The notes: a model not told the origin generated them from the sequence alone. A DNA stretch of 40,057 nt from Anaerolineae bacterium (GCA_026991225.1 JALXCB010000158.1:1-40057), one strand, 5' to 3'. Shown: positions 8,381 to 17,444, counted from the stretch's first letter. Numbers and translations are program-made.

Positions 8381-9283
8381 ATGCCCTTACTCGGCCCCCT
8401 CGCCGCTCTCGGCGCCTCCTTCTGCTGGTCCTTTACGTCCACCTTCTTCACCCTGGCCGGACGCCGGGTGGGGTCGATGGTGGTCAACCGCACCCGCCTC
8501 GTGCTGGCCGTCATCTTCCTGATTTTCACCCATTGGGTCATGCTGGGGACGCCCTTCCCCTGGCACGCGCCGCCCGAGCGTTGGTTCTGGCTGGGGTTGT
8601 CGGGCGTGTTGGGGCTGGTCATCGGCGACGCCATGCTGTTCCAGAGCTTCATTTGGCTGGGGCCACGGCTTTCGATGCTGATCATGAGCCTGGTTCCCGT
8701 GATCAGCACGCTGTTCGCCTGGGTGCTGTTGGGCGAGCGGTTGTCCGCCTGGCAGATCACGGCGATTTTGATCACGGTGGGGGGCGGGGCCTCGGTGATC
8801 CTGGATCAGAAGGGCAACAATGCCGCCATCGTGGAGGGGAAGGCGTACTTGATCGGGGTGTTGTTTGGATTGGGGGGCGCGATGGGGCAGGCGACCGGGT
8901 TGATCGCGGCCAAGAAAGGGCTGGCGGGCGATTTCTCCGCGCTGTCAGGCACGCTCATCCGTATGTTCGTGGCGATGATTGTGTTGTGGGCCGTCACCAT
9001 CCTCATGCGTCGGGGACAAGAGACGCTGCGCAAGCTCAAGGAAGACCGCAAAGCGTTCAAGTATCTGCTCGCCGGCGCGTTCTTCGGGCCGTTCCTGGGC
9101 GTCTATCTCTCCCTGGTGGCGGTGCAGGCCACGCAGGTGGGCATCGTCAGCACGCTTATGTCTCTCCCTCCCGTCTTTCTTCTCCCCATCAGTCATTTCG
9201 TCTTTGGCGAGCGCATCGGCTTGCGCGCGGTGATCGGCACGCTGGTGGCCATAACGGGCGTGGCCATGCTGTTGTTGATGTGA
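8381..9283 (+). CDS. EamA/DMT-family transporter
   Basis: 300 residues with ten predicted membrane helices in two EamA repeats of five. The first repeat ends around LVPVISTLFAWVLLGERLSAWQITAILITVGGGASVIL. The second ends LMSLPPVFLLPISHFVFGERIGLRAVIGTLVAITGVAMLLLM. The GERL/GERIG motif after helices 4 and 9 is the hallmark of drug/metabolite transporters. Substrate cannot be told. It is divergent from the toxin-antitoxin pair and converges on korB. Confidence 0.85.
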   Translation: MPLLGPLAALGASFCWSFTSTFFTLAGRRVGSMVVNRTRLVLAVIFLIFTHWVMLGTPFPWHAPPERWFWLGLSGVLGLVIGDAMLFQSFIWLGPRLSMLIMSLVPVISTLFAWVLLGERLSAWQITAILITVGGGASVILDQKGNNAAIVEGKAYLIGVLFGLGGAMGQATGLIAAKKGLAGDFSALSGTLIRMFVAMIVLWAVTILMRRGQETLRKLKEDRKAFKYLLAGAFFGPFLGVYLSLVAVQATQVGIVSTLMSLPPVFLLPISHFVFGERIGLRAVIGTLVAITGVAMLLLM

Positions 9284-9316
9284 CCGCCCGGCGGGCGGCG
9301 CAGGAGGACGCGTAAA

Positions 9317-9486
9317 CGCCGGGCCCGATGATCCCGGGTTGGATCAAAGGACCCGGCGGTGGAGGCAAACGGGGTCGGTTTGCGGTAACCTGACAGGTTC
9401 CCGACCGCCGACGCGGCCAACAGCCCGCGCACTCGTCTGATGACGCGATGACCAACGCGATCGTCGCGCAAGGAACCTGTCAGGTT
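9317..9486. repeat. Palindromic repeat cluster between convergent genes
   Basis: A hairpin can form between CGCCGGG (9317-9323) and CCCGGCG (9352-9358). Further on, AACCTGACAGGTTCC (9387-9401) and its exact reverse complement (9472-9486) bracket about 70 bp; each arm is itself nearly palindromic. The cluster fills the 208-bp gap between the EamA gene and korB and may serve as a two-way transcription barrier, though T-runs are lacking. Confidence 0.5.
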
Positions 9487-9491
9487 GGCGA

Positions 9492-11003
9492 TTACAGGTG
9501 TTTGATCAAGAATTCAGCCAGGTCGCGGGAGGAGATGACGCCCACAGGGTGTAGGTTCTCATCCACGACGGGCAGGTGGCGGAAGCGACGTTGGGTCATG
9601 AAATGGACTGCTTCCAGCACGGAGGCGTAGAGAGGCAGGGCCACGGGCTCGGTGGTCATGAACTCCTGAACGGTGACCTGATGCAGGTCGATATCCTTGC
9701 CCGCAACCCGGTCCAGGATATCCGCCTCGGTGATGATGCCCATGAGATGGCGGTCGGGACTGACCACCAGCAGGGCGCCGATGCCATGCTCTCGCATCAG
9801 GTGCAACGCGTGGTCCATGAGCGCATCGGGCCGGATGGTGATGGGGGCCTTGGGCTTGAGATCATGCAAGGTCATGCTCGCAAGCTGCTCGGCCAGATCC
9901 GCCTCGGGCGCTTCTACACCCAGCAACTCGTCGATGTAAGCCTCGTCCAGGCTGGCGTCCACCTGGCCGCGCACCTCCGCCTTGATCTCCTCCTCTTCCG
10001 CGGTCACTTCCCATGTGTCGGCGTTGAAGTAAAGATCGTGGAGGTCGCCTTCGCCCTTTTGGGCCTTGACCTGCTGGATCTGGCCCCACATGCCCTCGCA
10101 ATAGGTGGGCTTGGTCACCTGATAAATGATGCCCAGGGGCATGGGATAATCGAGCTGACTGAGGAGGAAGGCGTTTTCCAGAGACGTGGGGTCGTGGATG
10201 GTGATATCCTCGATGCTGTACTCTTCGCCGATCTCCACCACCTTGAAACCGCCCTGCTCTTCATCGAGAACGAGCCCCTTGTCCCTATTCTTGCCGAAGA
10301 CCATGGGCTTGCCCGCCTCCAGGAAGAGGTCATTATCCGCCCGCTTCTTGCGGTCGGAATAATCGAACCAGGCGCCATTGTTGAAGATAACGCAGTTCTG
10401 CATGATCTCGATGAAGGCGAGCCCCTTATGCAGCGCGGCCTGATACATGATCTCGCCCATCTCCTTCTGCAAGACGTCGATGGTGCGGGCCACAAAGGTG
10501 GCACCGGAGGCCAGGGCCACTTCCACCGGATAGAGGGGGCGTTCGATGCTACCGTAGGGCGAAGATTTCGTCTTGGTGCCCACGGGCGAGGTGGGAGAAA
10601 GCTGGCCCTTGGTCAGGCCGTAGATGCGGTTGTTGAACAGGAGGATGTTCAGGTCCACATTGCGTCGCCCCGCGTGCAGGATGTGGTTGCCGCCGATGGA
10701 GAGGGCGTCGCCGTCGCCGGTGATCACCCACACGCTGAGGTCGGGATTGGAGAGCTTGATGCCCGTGGCCAGCGTGGGCGCGCGGCCGTGGATGCTGTGG
10801 ATGCCGTAGGTGTCCATGTAGTAGGGAAAACGGCTGGAGCAACCGATGCCGGACACGAACACGAACTTCTCTTTAGGGATGCCCAGCCGCGGCAGGGTCT
10901 TCTGCACCGTGGCCAGGATGGCATAGTCGCCACAGCCGGGGCACCAGCGCACGGTCTGATCGGACATGAAGTCCTTGCGGGTAAGTTTGATTTCTGTAGC
11001 CAT
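9492..11003 (-). CDS. korB: 2-oxoacid:ferredoxin oxidoreductase beta subunit fused to a CBS pair
   Basis: 503 residues, against roughly 280-350 for ordinary KorB. Residues 1 to about 350 are the thiamine-diphosphate-binding beta subunit: VRWCPGCGDY near residue 19, SGIGCSSRFPYY, ITGDGDALSIGGNH with the ThDP/Mg motif, and NNRIYGLTKGQLSPTS. After an acidic linker, residues 384-503 form two CBS motifs, MDHALHLMREHGIGALLVV...GIITEADILDRV and VLEAVHFMTQRRFRHLPVV...GVISSRDLAEFL. KorAB converts 2-oxoglutarate (or a related oxoacid) and CoA to acyl-CoA with reduction of ferredoxin. The CBS pair probably binds adenine nucleotides and could tune the enzyme (inference). It starts 2 bp after korA ends. 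Confidence 0.88.
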   Translation of the reverse strand: MATEIKLTRKDFMSDQTVRWCPGCGDYAILATVQKTLPRLGIPKEKFVFVSGIGCSSRFPYYMDTYGIHSIHGRAPTLATGIKLSNPDLSVWVITGDGDALSIGGNHILHAGRRNVDLNILLFNNRIYGLTKGQLSPTSPVGTKTKSSPYGSIERPLYPVEVALASGATFVARTIDVLQKEMGEIMYQAALHKGLAFIEIMQNCVIFNNGAWFDYSDRKKRADNDLFLEAGKPMVFGKNRDKGLVLDEEQGGFKVVEIGEEYSIEDITIHDPTSLENAFLLSQLDYPMPLGIIYQVTKPTYCEGMWGQIQQVKAQKGEGDLHDLYFNADTWEVTAEEEEIKAEVRGQVDASLDEAYIDELLGVEAPEADLAEQLASMTLHDLKPKAPITIRPDALMDHALHLMREHGIGALLVVSPDRHLMGIITEADILDRVAGKDIDLHQVTVQEFMTTEPVALPLYASVLEAVHFMTQRRFRHLPVVDENLHPVGVISSRDLAEFLIKHL

Positions 11004-11005
11004 GA

Positions 11006-12871
11006 TTATTCTCCAGCCAGTAATTCGTCGATTTTAGCGCTGATTTCGCTGACTTTGAAGGGACGGCCTTGCACCTTGTTCAGGGAGATGACGTCCACCA
11101 GATAACGATCCCGTAGCAACATGGCCAGCTGGCCCATGTTCAGTTCGGGAACCAGGATCTTGTCGTAGTTTTGCAGGATGAAGCCCAGGTTGCGGGGGAA
11201 GGGATTGAGATAGCGGATGTGCACCTGCGCCACCGACTGGCCCTTGGCCTGCGCCTGCGACACCGCGGCGTGGATGGCGCCATAGGTGCCGCCCCAACCC
11301 ACCACCAGCAATTCCGCCTCCTCGGGCCCGAAAACCTCCTGCTCGGGGATGATGTCGGCCAGGCGGGCGACCTTGGCGGCCCGTTCGTTGACCATGCGCT
11401 GATGATGTTCGGGCGCATAGGAGACATTGCCATACTCGGGCGATTTCTCCAGACCACCCACGCGATGCTCCAGACCCGGCGTGCCCGGAATGGCCCAGGG
11501 CCGCCCCAAGGTGACCGGGTCTCGCTTGTAGGGCAGGAATTTGCCGTCGGGGCCGTTGGGCTCGGTGGGGTGCTCGATGACGATGGGCTCGATGGTGTCG
11601 GGATCGGGGATGCGCCAGGGCTCCGAGCTATTGGCCAGATAGCCGTCCATCATGACGGCCACAGGCGCCATGGCTCGCACGGCCAGGCGATAGGCCTCGA
11701 TGACCGTGTCGAAACAATCCGCGGGGGACGAGGCGGCCAGCACGGGCATGGGGCTTTCGCCATTGCGCCCGAACATGATCTGCAACAGGTCCGACTGCTC
11801 CACCTTGGTGGGCAGGCCGGTGCTGGGACCGCCGCGCTGGACGTCGATGACGACCAGAGGCAGCTCCAGCATCACCGCCAGGTTCATGGCCTCGCTTTTG
11901 AGGGCGATGCCCGGACCGCTGGTGCCGGTGACGGCCATGGCTCCGGCGAAAGCCGCGCCCACGGTCGCACCCATGGCCGCGATCTCATCCTCGGCCTGGA
12001 AGGTGATGACGTCGAAGTTGCGCAGAGGAGCCAAATTGTGCAGGATGTCGCTGGCCGGGGTGATGGGATACGCGCCGTAGAACAGGGGCTTGTTCGCCTT
12101 GCGGGCGGCGGTGACCAGCCCGATGGCCGCGGCCTCGCTGCCCGAGATCTTGCGATAGGTGCCGGGGGGCAGCTTCGCGGGCTTGATGCGGAATCGGGTC
12201 TGGAAGATCTCCGCGGTCTCGCCATAAAAATAGCCCGCCTGCAGGGCCTTGATATTGGCTTCCGCCACCGCGGGAGCGCGCTTCCCGAACTTCTTCTTCA
12301 CCCATTCGATGGAAGGCTCCAGCGGGCGGTCGAACATCCAGTAGATAAGGCCCAGGGCGAAGAAGTTCTTACTGCGGTCAATGCTCTTCTTGTCCAGCCC
12401 CTCCACATCCTGCACTGCATTACGATTGAGCGTGGTGATGGGCACCGGGATGACCTGGAACTGATTGAGGGAGCCATCCTCCAGGGGATTGCTCTCATAC
12501 CCGGCCTTCTTCAGATTCCCTGGCGTAAACGCATCGGTGTTGACGATGATGATGGCGCCTGGCTCCAGATCGGGCAGGCTCACCTTGAGCGCAGCCGGAT
12601 TCATCGCCACCAGCACATGAGGCGAATCCCCCGGCGTCCAGATATCATGCTCGGCCAGATGCACCTGGAAGCCGCTGACGCCGCCCAGGGTGCCGGCAGG
12701 GGCCCGGATTTCCGCCGGGTAGTCGGGGAAGGTGCTGATGTCGTTGCCTACGATGGCAGCCGTGTTCGTGAATTGACTACCCGTGAGCTGCATGCCGTCG
12801 CCCGAATCGCCTGCAAAGCGAATGACGACATCCTCCAGCTCCTTGACGGGCACATGCTTTTGTTCGGTCAT
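11006..12871 (-). CDS. korA: 2-oxoacid:acceptor oxidoreductase alpha subunit (gamma-alpha fusion)
   Basis: 621 residues. The N-terminal gamma domain (about 10-190) reads VVIRFAGDSGDGMQLTGSQF...FPDYPAEIRAPAGTLGGVSGFQVH. The alpha pyrimidine-binding domain follows, with PLFYGAYPITPASDILHNLA, FQAEDEIAAMGATVGAAFAG and TGTSGPGIALKSEAMNLA. The C-terminal transketolase-like domain has ELLVVGWGGTYGAIHAAV. This order is that of KorA with fused gamma subunit, acting with KorB in the cytoplasm on 2-oxoglutarate or a related oxoacid. Gene order CBS protein, korA, korB with gaps of 69 and 2 bp indicates an operon. Substrate specificity is inferred from family resemblance only. Confidence 0.88.
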   Translation of the reverse strand: MTEQKHVPVKELEDVVIRFAGDSGDGMQLTGSQFTNTAAIVGNDISTFPDYPAEIRAPAGTLGGVSGFQVHLAEHDIWTPGDSPHVLVAMNPAALKVSLPDLEPGAIIIVNTDAFTPGNLKKAGYESNPLEDGSLNQFQVIPVPITTLNRNAVQDVEGLDKKSIDRSKNFFALGLIYWMFDRPLEPSIEWVKKKFGKRAPAVAEANIKALQAGYFYGETAEIFQTRFRIKPAKLPPGTYRKISGSEAAAIGLVTAARKANKPLFYGAYPITPASDILHNLAPLRNFDVITFQAEDEIAAMGATVGAAFAGAMAVTGTSGPGIALKSEAMNLAVMLELPLVVIDVQRGGPSTGLPTKVEQSDLLQIMFGRNGESPMPVLAASSPADCFDTVIEAYRLAVRAMAPVAVMMDGYLANSSEPWRIPDPDTIEPIVIEHPTEPNGPDGKFLPYKRDPVTLGRPWAIPGTPGLEHRVGGLEKSPEYGNVSYAPEHHQRMVNERAAKVARLADIIPEQEVFGPEEAELLVVGWGGTYGAIHAAVSQAQAKGQSVAQVHIRYLNPFPRNLGFILQNYDKILVPELNMGQLAMLLRDRYLVDVISLNKVQGRPFKVSEISAKIDELLAGE

Positions 12872-12940
12872 TGCATTTTCTCCTTATAATCGTCCAGGGC
12901 CAATGTCCATATCAATGAACTTGACCTCAGACCTCTGAAA

Positions 12941-13411
12941 TCATCCGCCATGACGACGCCGGGAGAACCGACGGGGATAGACGGGATAGCTATCGAGAGG
13001 GATATCGGGGAACTGCTCGGCCAGGAAGTCCAGCACCGAAAAATGCGTGAAATTCCCAACTACCGAGCCGTCATCTTCCACGATGGGCACATTGCGGATG
13101 TGTTTGCGCGCCATCACAGCCAGAGCGTCCGCTGCTGTCGCCGCTTTAGAGAGGGTGACGGGGTCGGGCGTCATGAGATCGGTGATAGGTTTGTCCAGCG
13201 CGTCTTTATTGTCTGCGACCTTCATCAACACATCCCGATCGGTGAAAATGCCCACCAACTTGCCTTCCTGCAGGACGAGCGCGTTGCGACAATGCGTTAC
13301 CTGCATCTGCGTCAGCACATCCCGAACGGATGCGCTCGCGTCCACAGTACAATAATCGGATAGATCCATCTCGGTGACGGATTCTTGTTTGAGACCGGCT
13401 AACAGGTCCAT
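12941..13411 (-). CDS. Stand-alone CBS-domain protein
   Basis: 156 residues made almost entirely of one CBS pair: ASVRDVLTQMQVTHCRNALVLQ...GIFTDRDVLMKV, then TPDPVTLSKAATAADALAVM...KHIRNVPIVEDDGSVVGNFTHFSVLDFL. The C-terminal tail is basic (RRFSRRRHGG). CBS pairs bind AMP, ATP or SAM and regulate partner proteins. It is 69 bp upstream of korA on the same strand, and korB carries its own CBS pair, so a joint role in regulating the oxidoreductase is plausible but inferred. The 147-bp gap upstream has a TAAAAT box on the minus strand that could be its promoter. Confidence 0.8.
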   Translation of the reverse strand: MDLLAGLKQESVTEMDLSDYCTVDASASVRDVLTQMQVTHCRNALVLQEGKLVGIFTDRDVLMKVADNKDALDKPITDLMTPDPVTLSKAATAADALAVMARKHIRNVPIVEDDGSVVGNFTHFSVLDFLAEQFPDIPLDSYPVYPRRFSRRRHGG

Positions 13412-13558
13412 GGATCGTCTTCCTCGACTTTGAGAAAAGGTTGGTTGTTGAAAATCATCTTGCTCCTATTTTACATGCCCCTGCCCCCAAACATAAAGAA
13501 CCGAGGCCCAAAAAATGGAGGTATGACAGGTTTTTTCGCATCGCGTCATGGGGTCTGT

Positions 13559-14167
13559 TCAATCGTAATCTTCGAGAATATCGCTGTTGATGCGAATCTG
13601 TTGGGCGATGCGCTTGAGAGAGATATCCTCCTGTTCATCGAGCTGTCCGACCAGGTCATGGCGGATGGCGACGGTCAATTTGGCCAGCTCCCGCATCAGC
13701 ACATCCTCATCCTCTTCGCTGATCTCCGATTCCTCTCCCTCCTCCGGGCTTTCCACCCGCCGGGTGAAGGCGCGGATGAAATCCTCGAACTGCATCAGCA
13801 CCTCGGGGTCGGCCACCAGAGCCAGTTTGTGATTCAGGAATTTGAGGGTGATGATATCGGCTTCGGTGGCCTCTCCCGCCAGGAAGATTTTCTGCAGATG
13901 ATCGAGCAAATCCATATAGATGGCGCTCTTCAGGTCCAGATACTTGATGCTTTCTTCCTTTTTCAGCTCCACTTCCGTCTGCTTGTTCAATAGGACGGCG
14001 GTGATGAGGATGGTGATGATGGCCCCGACGAAGGCCAGGATGATCTCTTGGGAGAAGGGCCAGCCGTCCGCGAAGTCATAGGCGTAGCGGAAGAAAAGGT
14101 AGCTGAGGACGATAAGCAGGATGCTCAACGTCAGGAAAAGGAGCGTGTCCCGTCGCACCCGGCTCAT
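13559..14167 (-). CDS. Two-helix membrane protein of unknown function
   Basis: 202 residues. Two N-terminal hydrophobic helices (about 8-27 and 42-60) form a hairpin with a short external loop, FRYAYDFADGWPFSQ. The remaining 140 residues are cytoplasmic, helical and highly acidic in the middle (SPEEGEESEISEEDEDV). I do not recognise the family. Its start codon overlaps the stop of the upstream aminotransferase gene by ATGA, so the two are probably translated together, but no functional link is obvious. Confidence 0.65.
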   Translation of the reverse strand: MSRVRRDTLLFLTLSILLIVLSYLFFRYAYDFADGWPFSQEIILAFVGAIITILITAVLLNKQTEVELKKEESIKYLDLKSAIYMDLLDHLQKIFLAGEATEADIITLKFLNHKLALVADPEVLMQFEDFIRAFTRRVESPEEGEESEISEEDEDVLMRELAKLTVAIRHDLVGQLDEQEDISLKRIAQQIRINSDILEDYD

Positions 14168-15276
14168 GCGCCCAAAGCCTCCTGTAATGTCTCCACCACG
14201 AAGTCCTGCTGTTCGTCGGTGAGTTCTGCATAGATGGGGAGGGAGAGGACGTGGTTGGCCATGTGTTCGGAGACGGGAAAATCGCCCGGCTCCAGTTCCA
14301 GAAAGCGGTAGGCGGGCTGCAGGTGCAGGGGAATGGGGTAGTGGACGCCCACGCCCACACCCTGAGCCTTGAGATGGCTGACGACTTGATCCCGGTCGAC
14401 GTCTTCCTCCAGGCGGATGGTGTAGCAGTGATAGACGGGTTCGACGTTGGGCAGGTGCTCGGGCGTGGTGACGGGCAGGTCGGCCAGCAGTTCGGCATAG
14501 CGCGCGGCCCGATCCCGTCGGCCTGCATTCCAGTCATCCAGATGAGGCAGCTTCGCGCTCAGAATTGCGGCCTGGATGCCGTCCAGACGCAGGCCATAGC
14601 CCAGTTCTTCATGCTCATATTTGCTGACCCGGCCATGATCCCGCAGCCTGGCCACTTTCTCCGCAAGTTTGGGGTCATTGGTGACCACCGCGCCGCCGTC
14701 GCCGTAGCAGCCCAGGTTCTTGCTGGGGTAGAAGGAGAAGCAGGCGGAGTGGCCCAGGGAGCCCGCGCGTTGGCCGTTGTAACGGCTGCCGTGGGCCTGG
14801 GCTGCGTCCTCGATGACGATGAGGCCGTGCTTTTCGGCGATGGCGTTGATAGCGTCCATGTCCGCGGGCTGGCCATAGAGATGCACGGGCATGATAGCTT
14901 TTGTGTAGGGCGTGATGGCCGCTTCGATGCGGTTGGGATCGATGTTGTAGGTGACGGGGTCGATGTCCACGAAGACGGGCTTTGCGCCCACCTGGGAGAT
15001 GGCCTCGCCGGTGGCGAAGAAGGTGAAGGGCGTGGTAATCACCTCGTCGCCCGGGCCGATGCCGTGGGCCAGCAGGGCCAGGAACAGGGCGGCCGTGCCG
15101 CTGGCCACGCCCACCGCGTAATCCACGCCACAATACTCGGCGAAGGCTTCTTCGAACTGGGCGACTTCCTTGCCCATGATGAAGGCGGTGTTGTCGATGA
15201 CGCGCTGGATCGCGGCGTCGATTTCGGGTTTAATAGAAAGGTATTGGGCTTTGAGGTCGACAAGGGGAACGTTCAT
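14164..15276 (-). CDS. DegT/DnrJ/EryC1/StrS-family aminotransferase
   Basis: 370 residues. The start ATG at 15276 follows an AAGGAG site; the frame extends further upstream without one. Family features are VPLVDLKAQYLSIKPEIDAA at the N-terminus, GVASGTAALFLALLAHGIGPGDEVITTPFTFFA, VIEDAAQAHGSRYNG with the PLP-contacting Asp, and FSFYPSKNLGCYGDGG with the PLP-binding Lys. The C-terminus has GVHYPIPLHLQPAYRFL. Members transaminate keto-sugars linked to nucleotides to make amino sugars for surface polysaccharides. Substrate is unknown; the nearest sugar-related genes (YfhO type, PfkB, GH2) are not in the same operon. Confidence 0.85.
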   Translation of the reverse strand: MNVPLVDLKAQYLSIKPEIDAAIQRVIDNTAFIMGKEVAQFEEAFAEYCGVDYAVGVASGTAALFLALLAHGIGPGDEVITTPFTFFATGEAISQVGAKPVFVDIDPVTYNIDPNRIEAAITPYTKAIMPVHLYGQPADMDAINAIAEKHGLIVIEDAAQAHGSRYNGQRAGSLGHSACFSFYPSKNLGCYGDGGAVVTNDPKLAEKVARLRDHGRVSKYEHEELGYGLRLDGIQAAILSAKLPHLDDWNAGRRDRAARYAELLADLPVTTPEHLPNVEPVYHCYTIRLEEDVDRDQVVSHLKAQGVGVGVHYPIPLHLQPAYRFLELEPGDFPVSEHMANHVLSLPIYAELTDEQQDFVVETLQEALGA

Positions 15277-15353
15277 GGGACTCCTTATTGGAAACAGTGT
15301 TGGGTGGTTTGCAAGAGATTCGCCAGACCGACTTGGGTCGCGTCTGCCACGGG

Positions 15354-15413
15354 CGTGATGCGTGAAAATGTGAAACGTGAGGGCTTTACGCATCACGCAT
15401 CACGGTTCACGTC
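15354..15413. repeat. Inverted GTGATGCGTGA-type repeat
   Basis: Between hisD and the aminotransferase gene, CGTGATGCGTGAAAATGTGA is followed a few bases later by the complementary series ACGCATCACGCATCACGGTT, which would form an imperfect long hairpin. It is one of several low-complexity palindromic repeats in the intergenic spaces here. Confidence 0.5.
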
Positions 15414-15489
15414 ATTGGCTTCCCGCGCCACCCTGGCCGCGAGGCGCTTTCGCCCGTATTGGCGGGGCGTGGCTCGTGCCGCCTGCCGC

Positions 15490-16818
15490 TTATCCTATGC
15501 GCTCGCGGGCGGAGGCGGCGTGCGCGTCCAGGCCCTCGGCGTCGGCGATGCGGGCGGCGATGGCGCTGAGCGCGGCCCCGGCTTCGGGCGTCAGCGCAAT
15601 GAGGCTGATGCGCTTGACGAAATCCTCCACATTGACGGGGGAAGCGTAGCGGGCCGTGCCCTCGGTGGGCATGATGTGGCTGGGCCCGGCGATGTAGTCG
15701 CCCAGCACCTCGAAGCTGCTTTCGCCCACGAAAACGCCCCCGGTGTGACGCACCAGAGGGACGAGGGACCAGGGATCGGCTACGGAGAGGCAGAGATGCT
15801 CGGGCGCGTAGCGGTTGGCTTCCTCCACCGCGGTCGCCAGGTCAGGCGTGATGACCGCGCCCCCGCGGGCGGGGAGGGATTGGGCGATGATCTGCGCCCG
15901 GCTCAGGGTCGTCACCCGCTCAGTCACCTCATCCCGCACGGCCTCCGCCAGCTCCCGGCTGGGTGTGAGGAGGATGGCGGTGGCCAGGATGTCATGTTCG
16001 GCCTGGGCCAACAGGTCGGCCGCGACCATGCCGGGATGGGCGCTGGCGTCCGCGATGACGATGGTCTCGGTGGGCCCGGGCAGTCCATCGATGCCCACGA
16101 CGCCGAAGACCTGGCGTTTGGCCAGGGTGACGAACAATCCGCCCGGCCCCACGATTTTATCCACCGGCGCGATGCTTTCCGTGCCGAAGGCCATGGCGCC
16201 GATGGCCTGGGCTCCGCCCAGGGCGTAGAGTTCGTCGATCTCGGCGATGGCGGCCGCGGCCAGGATGACGTCGGGGATGCGGCCAGTCTTGCGGTTGGGC
16301 GGGGTCATGGCGATGACGCGCTGGACGCCAGCGACGCGGGCGACGACCGCGGCCATGAGCAGGGAGGAGGGCAAGGGCGCGCTGCCGCCGGGAACGTAGA
16401 CGCCCACCGAATCCAGCGGGCGCACGAGCTGCCCCAGCGTGCCGTCCTCATCCTGATGAATCCAGGAATGCGCGGGCTGGCGGCGGTGGAAGGCGGCGAT
16501 GCGGTCGGCCGCGGCCCACAGAGCCTCCCGCAGGTCGGGGTCGATGCGCTCCAGGGCCGCGTCCCACTGGTGGGAGGGGACGGCGACGCTCTCGGCCCGG
16601 ACGCCGTCGATGCGCTCCATCCAATGGCGCAGCCCCGCGTCGCCCTGCTCCCGGATATCGGCCAGGACCCGGGCGACGGCCTGCTCGGGCGTGAGGCGCT
16701 GGCCGAAGATGCGCTCGATGCCGTCCAGCAGGCTGTCGGGATAGTCGGTTTCGGACCAGCCCCGGCGCTGGAGGATGGTTCGTCGGGCGGTTTCGAGGTC
16801 GTAGATGGGGAAGTTCAT
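15490..16818 (-). CDS. hisD: Histidinol dehydrogenase
   Basis: 442 residues, the normal size. It oxidises L-histidinol to L-histidine with two NAD+ in the last two steps of histidine synthesis, using a Zn2+ site. Family blocks are LDSVGVYVPGGSAPLPSSLL, ALGGAQAIGAMAFGTESI, VDKIVGPGGLFVTLAKR, GPTETIVIADASAHP, LLAQAEHD, and YAPEHLCLSV with the catalytic Glu-His pair. The start ATG at 16818 fits the family N-terminus. No other his gene is in the window. It is transcribed away from serS across a repeat-filled 950-bp gap. Confidence 0.93.
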   Translation of the reverse strand: MNFPIYDLETARRTILQRRGWSETDYPDSLLDGIERIFGQRLTPEQAVARVLADIREQGDAGLRHWMERIDGVRAESVAVPSHQWDAALERIDPDLREALWAAADRIAAFHRRQPAHSWIHQDEDGTLGQLVRPLDSVGVYVPGGSAPLPSSLLMAAVVARVAGVQRVIAMTPPNRKTGRIPDVILAAAAIAEIDELYALGGAQAIGAMAFGTESIAPVDKIVGPGGLFVTLAKRQVFGVVGIDGLPGPTETIVIADASAHPGMVAADLLAQAEHDILATAILLTPSRELAEAVRDEVTERVTTLSRAQIIAQSLPARGGAVITPDLATAVEEANRYAPEHLCLSVADPWSLVPLVRHTGGVFVGESSFEVLGDYIAGPSHIMPTEGTARYASPVNVEDFVKRISLIALTPEAGAALSAIAARIADAEGLDAHAASARERIG

Positions 16819-16823
16819 AGGGA

Positions 16824-17297
16824 GTGTTCGGTGTTCAGTAAGCAGTGTTCAGTGGGGGGCGAGTGGTCGTGCAGTCGTGCGTTTCGACTTCGGCCATGAA
16901 AATAAGAGTTTGGTAGACCGGGAAACCGATAGACCGGTAGACCAGTAGACCGGGCGGGTGAGCGACGTGGCCCGGTTTTCCTGGTTTCCTGGTTTACCGG
17001 GCTACGAGGCTACGTAGCCTGCCATTTTTGTTCTTATTAGCGAAGTGCCGCTCGGGCCAACTAAACTGAACGCATTTTGAAATCAGACATTTTTCGGCCT
17101 CGGCCACCCGGAGCTGAAGCTCCGGGCTACGAAACGACGCCGGCTGAACCCGGCTTTCGCCGGCCCGCGACATGCGCCGAAGCCCCATTATGGAGTTTTA
17201 CAAATTAAACGGGTCATAGGCTTCATTCTATTACCGGATTGTTTTGTAAACGTTCATTATGGGGCGTCGTTTTTAGCCCGCAGGTGAACCTGCGGGC
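16824..17297. repeat. Repeat-filled gap between hisD and serS
   Basis: No gene is seen here. From left to right: GTTCAGT-type units (16824-16853); a tandem run of TAGACCGG-like units (about 16912-16952) followed by the opposite-strand version CTGGTTTCCTGGTTTACCGG; a hairpin CCCGGAGCT/AGCTCCGGG (17107-17126, 2-nt apparent loop); a CCGGC-rich dyad (17139-17164); and a hairpin GCCCGCAGGT/ACCTGCGGGC (17276-17297). The two exact hairpins share the same plan with a central GA. Confidence 0.6.
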
Positions 17298-17409
17298 GGC
17301 TTTGCGGCCAGAGAATCACCTTTTACTCATGATCCAATACAAGCCAAAAGCTTTTGTTTCAATTTGCTGTCAGTTTAGCTTCCAGCTATTATCGCGGATT
17401 CAGGGATGG

Positions 17410-17438
17410 TTGACAAAAAAGCGGGGCTGTGCTAATCT
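17410..17438 (+). promoter_or_regulatory. Promoter of the serS T-box leader
   Basis: TTGACA at 17410-17415 and TAATCT at 17433-17438 are separated by exactly 17 bp. The predicted start near 17445 lies just before the first conserved bases of the T-box stem I. This is a clear housekeeping-sigma promoter. Confidence 0.75.
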
Positions 17439-17444
17439 TCCTGC

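Noticed and set aside
9576-12889. Long plus-strand frames opposite korB and korA
   Set aside because: Antisense shadows of well-supported genes.
14251-16899. Very long open frame (882 codons) on the plus strand opposite hisD and the aminotransferase gene
   Set aside because: It is the antisense of two clear families in a GC-rich genome, and its translation is Gly/Asp/Val/His-rich with no domain.
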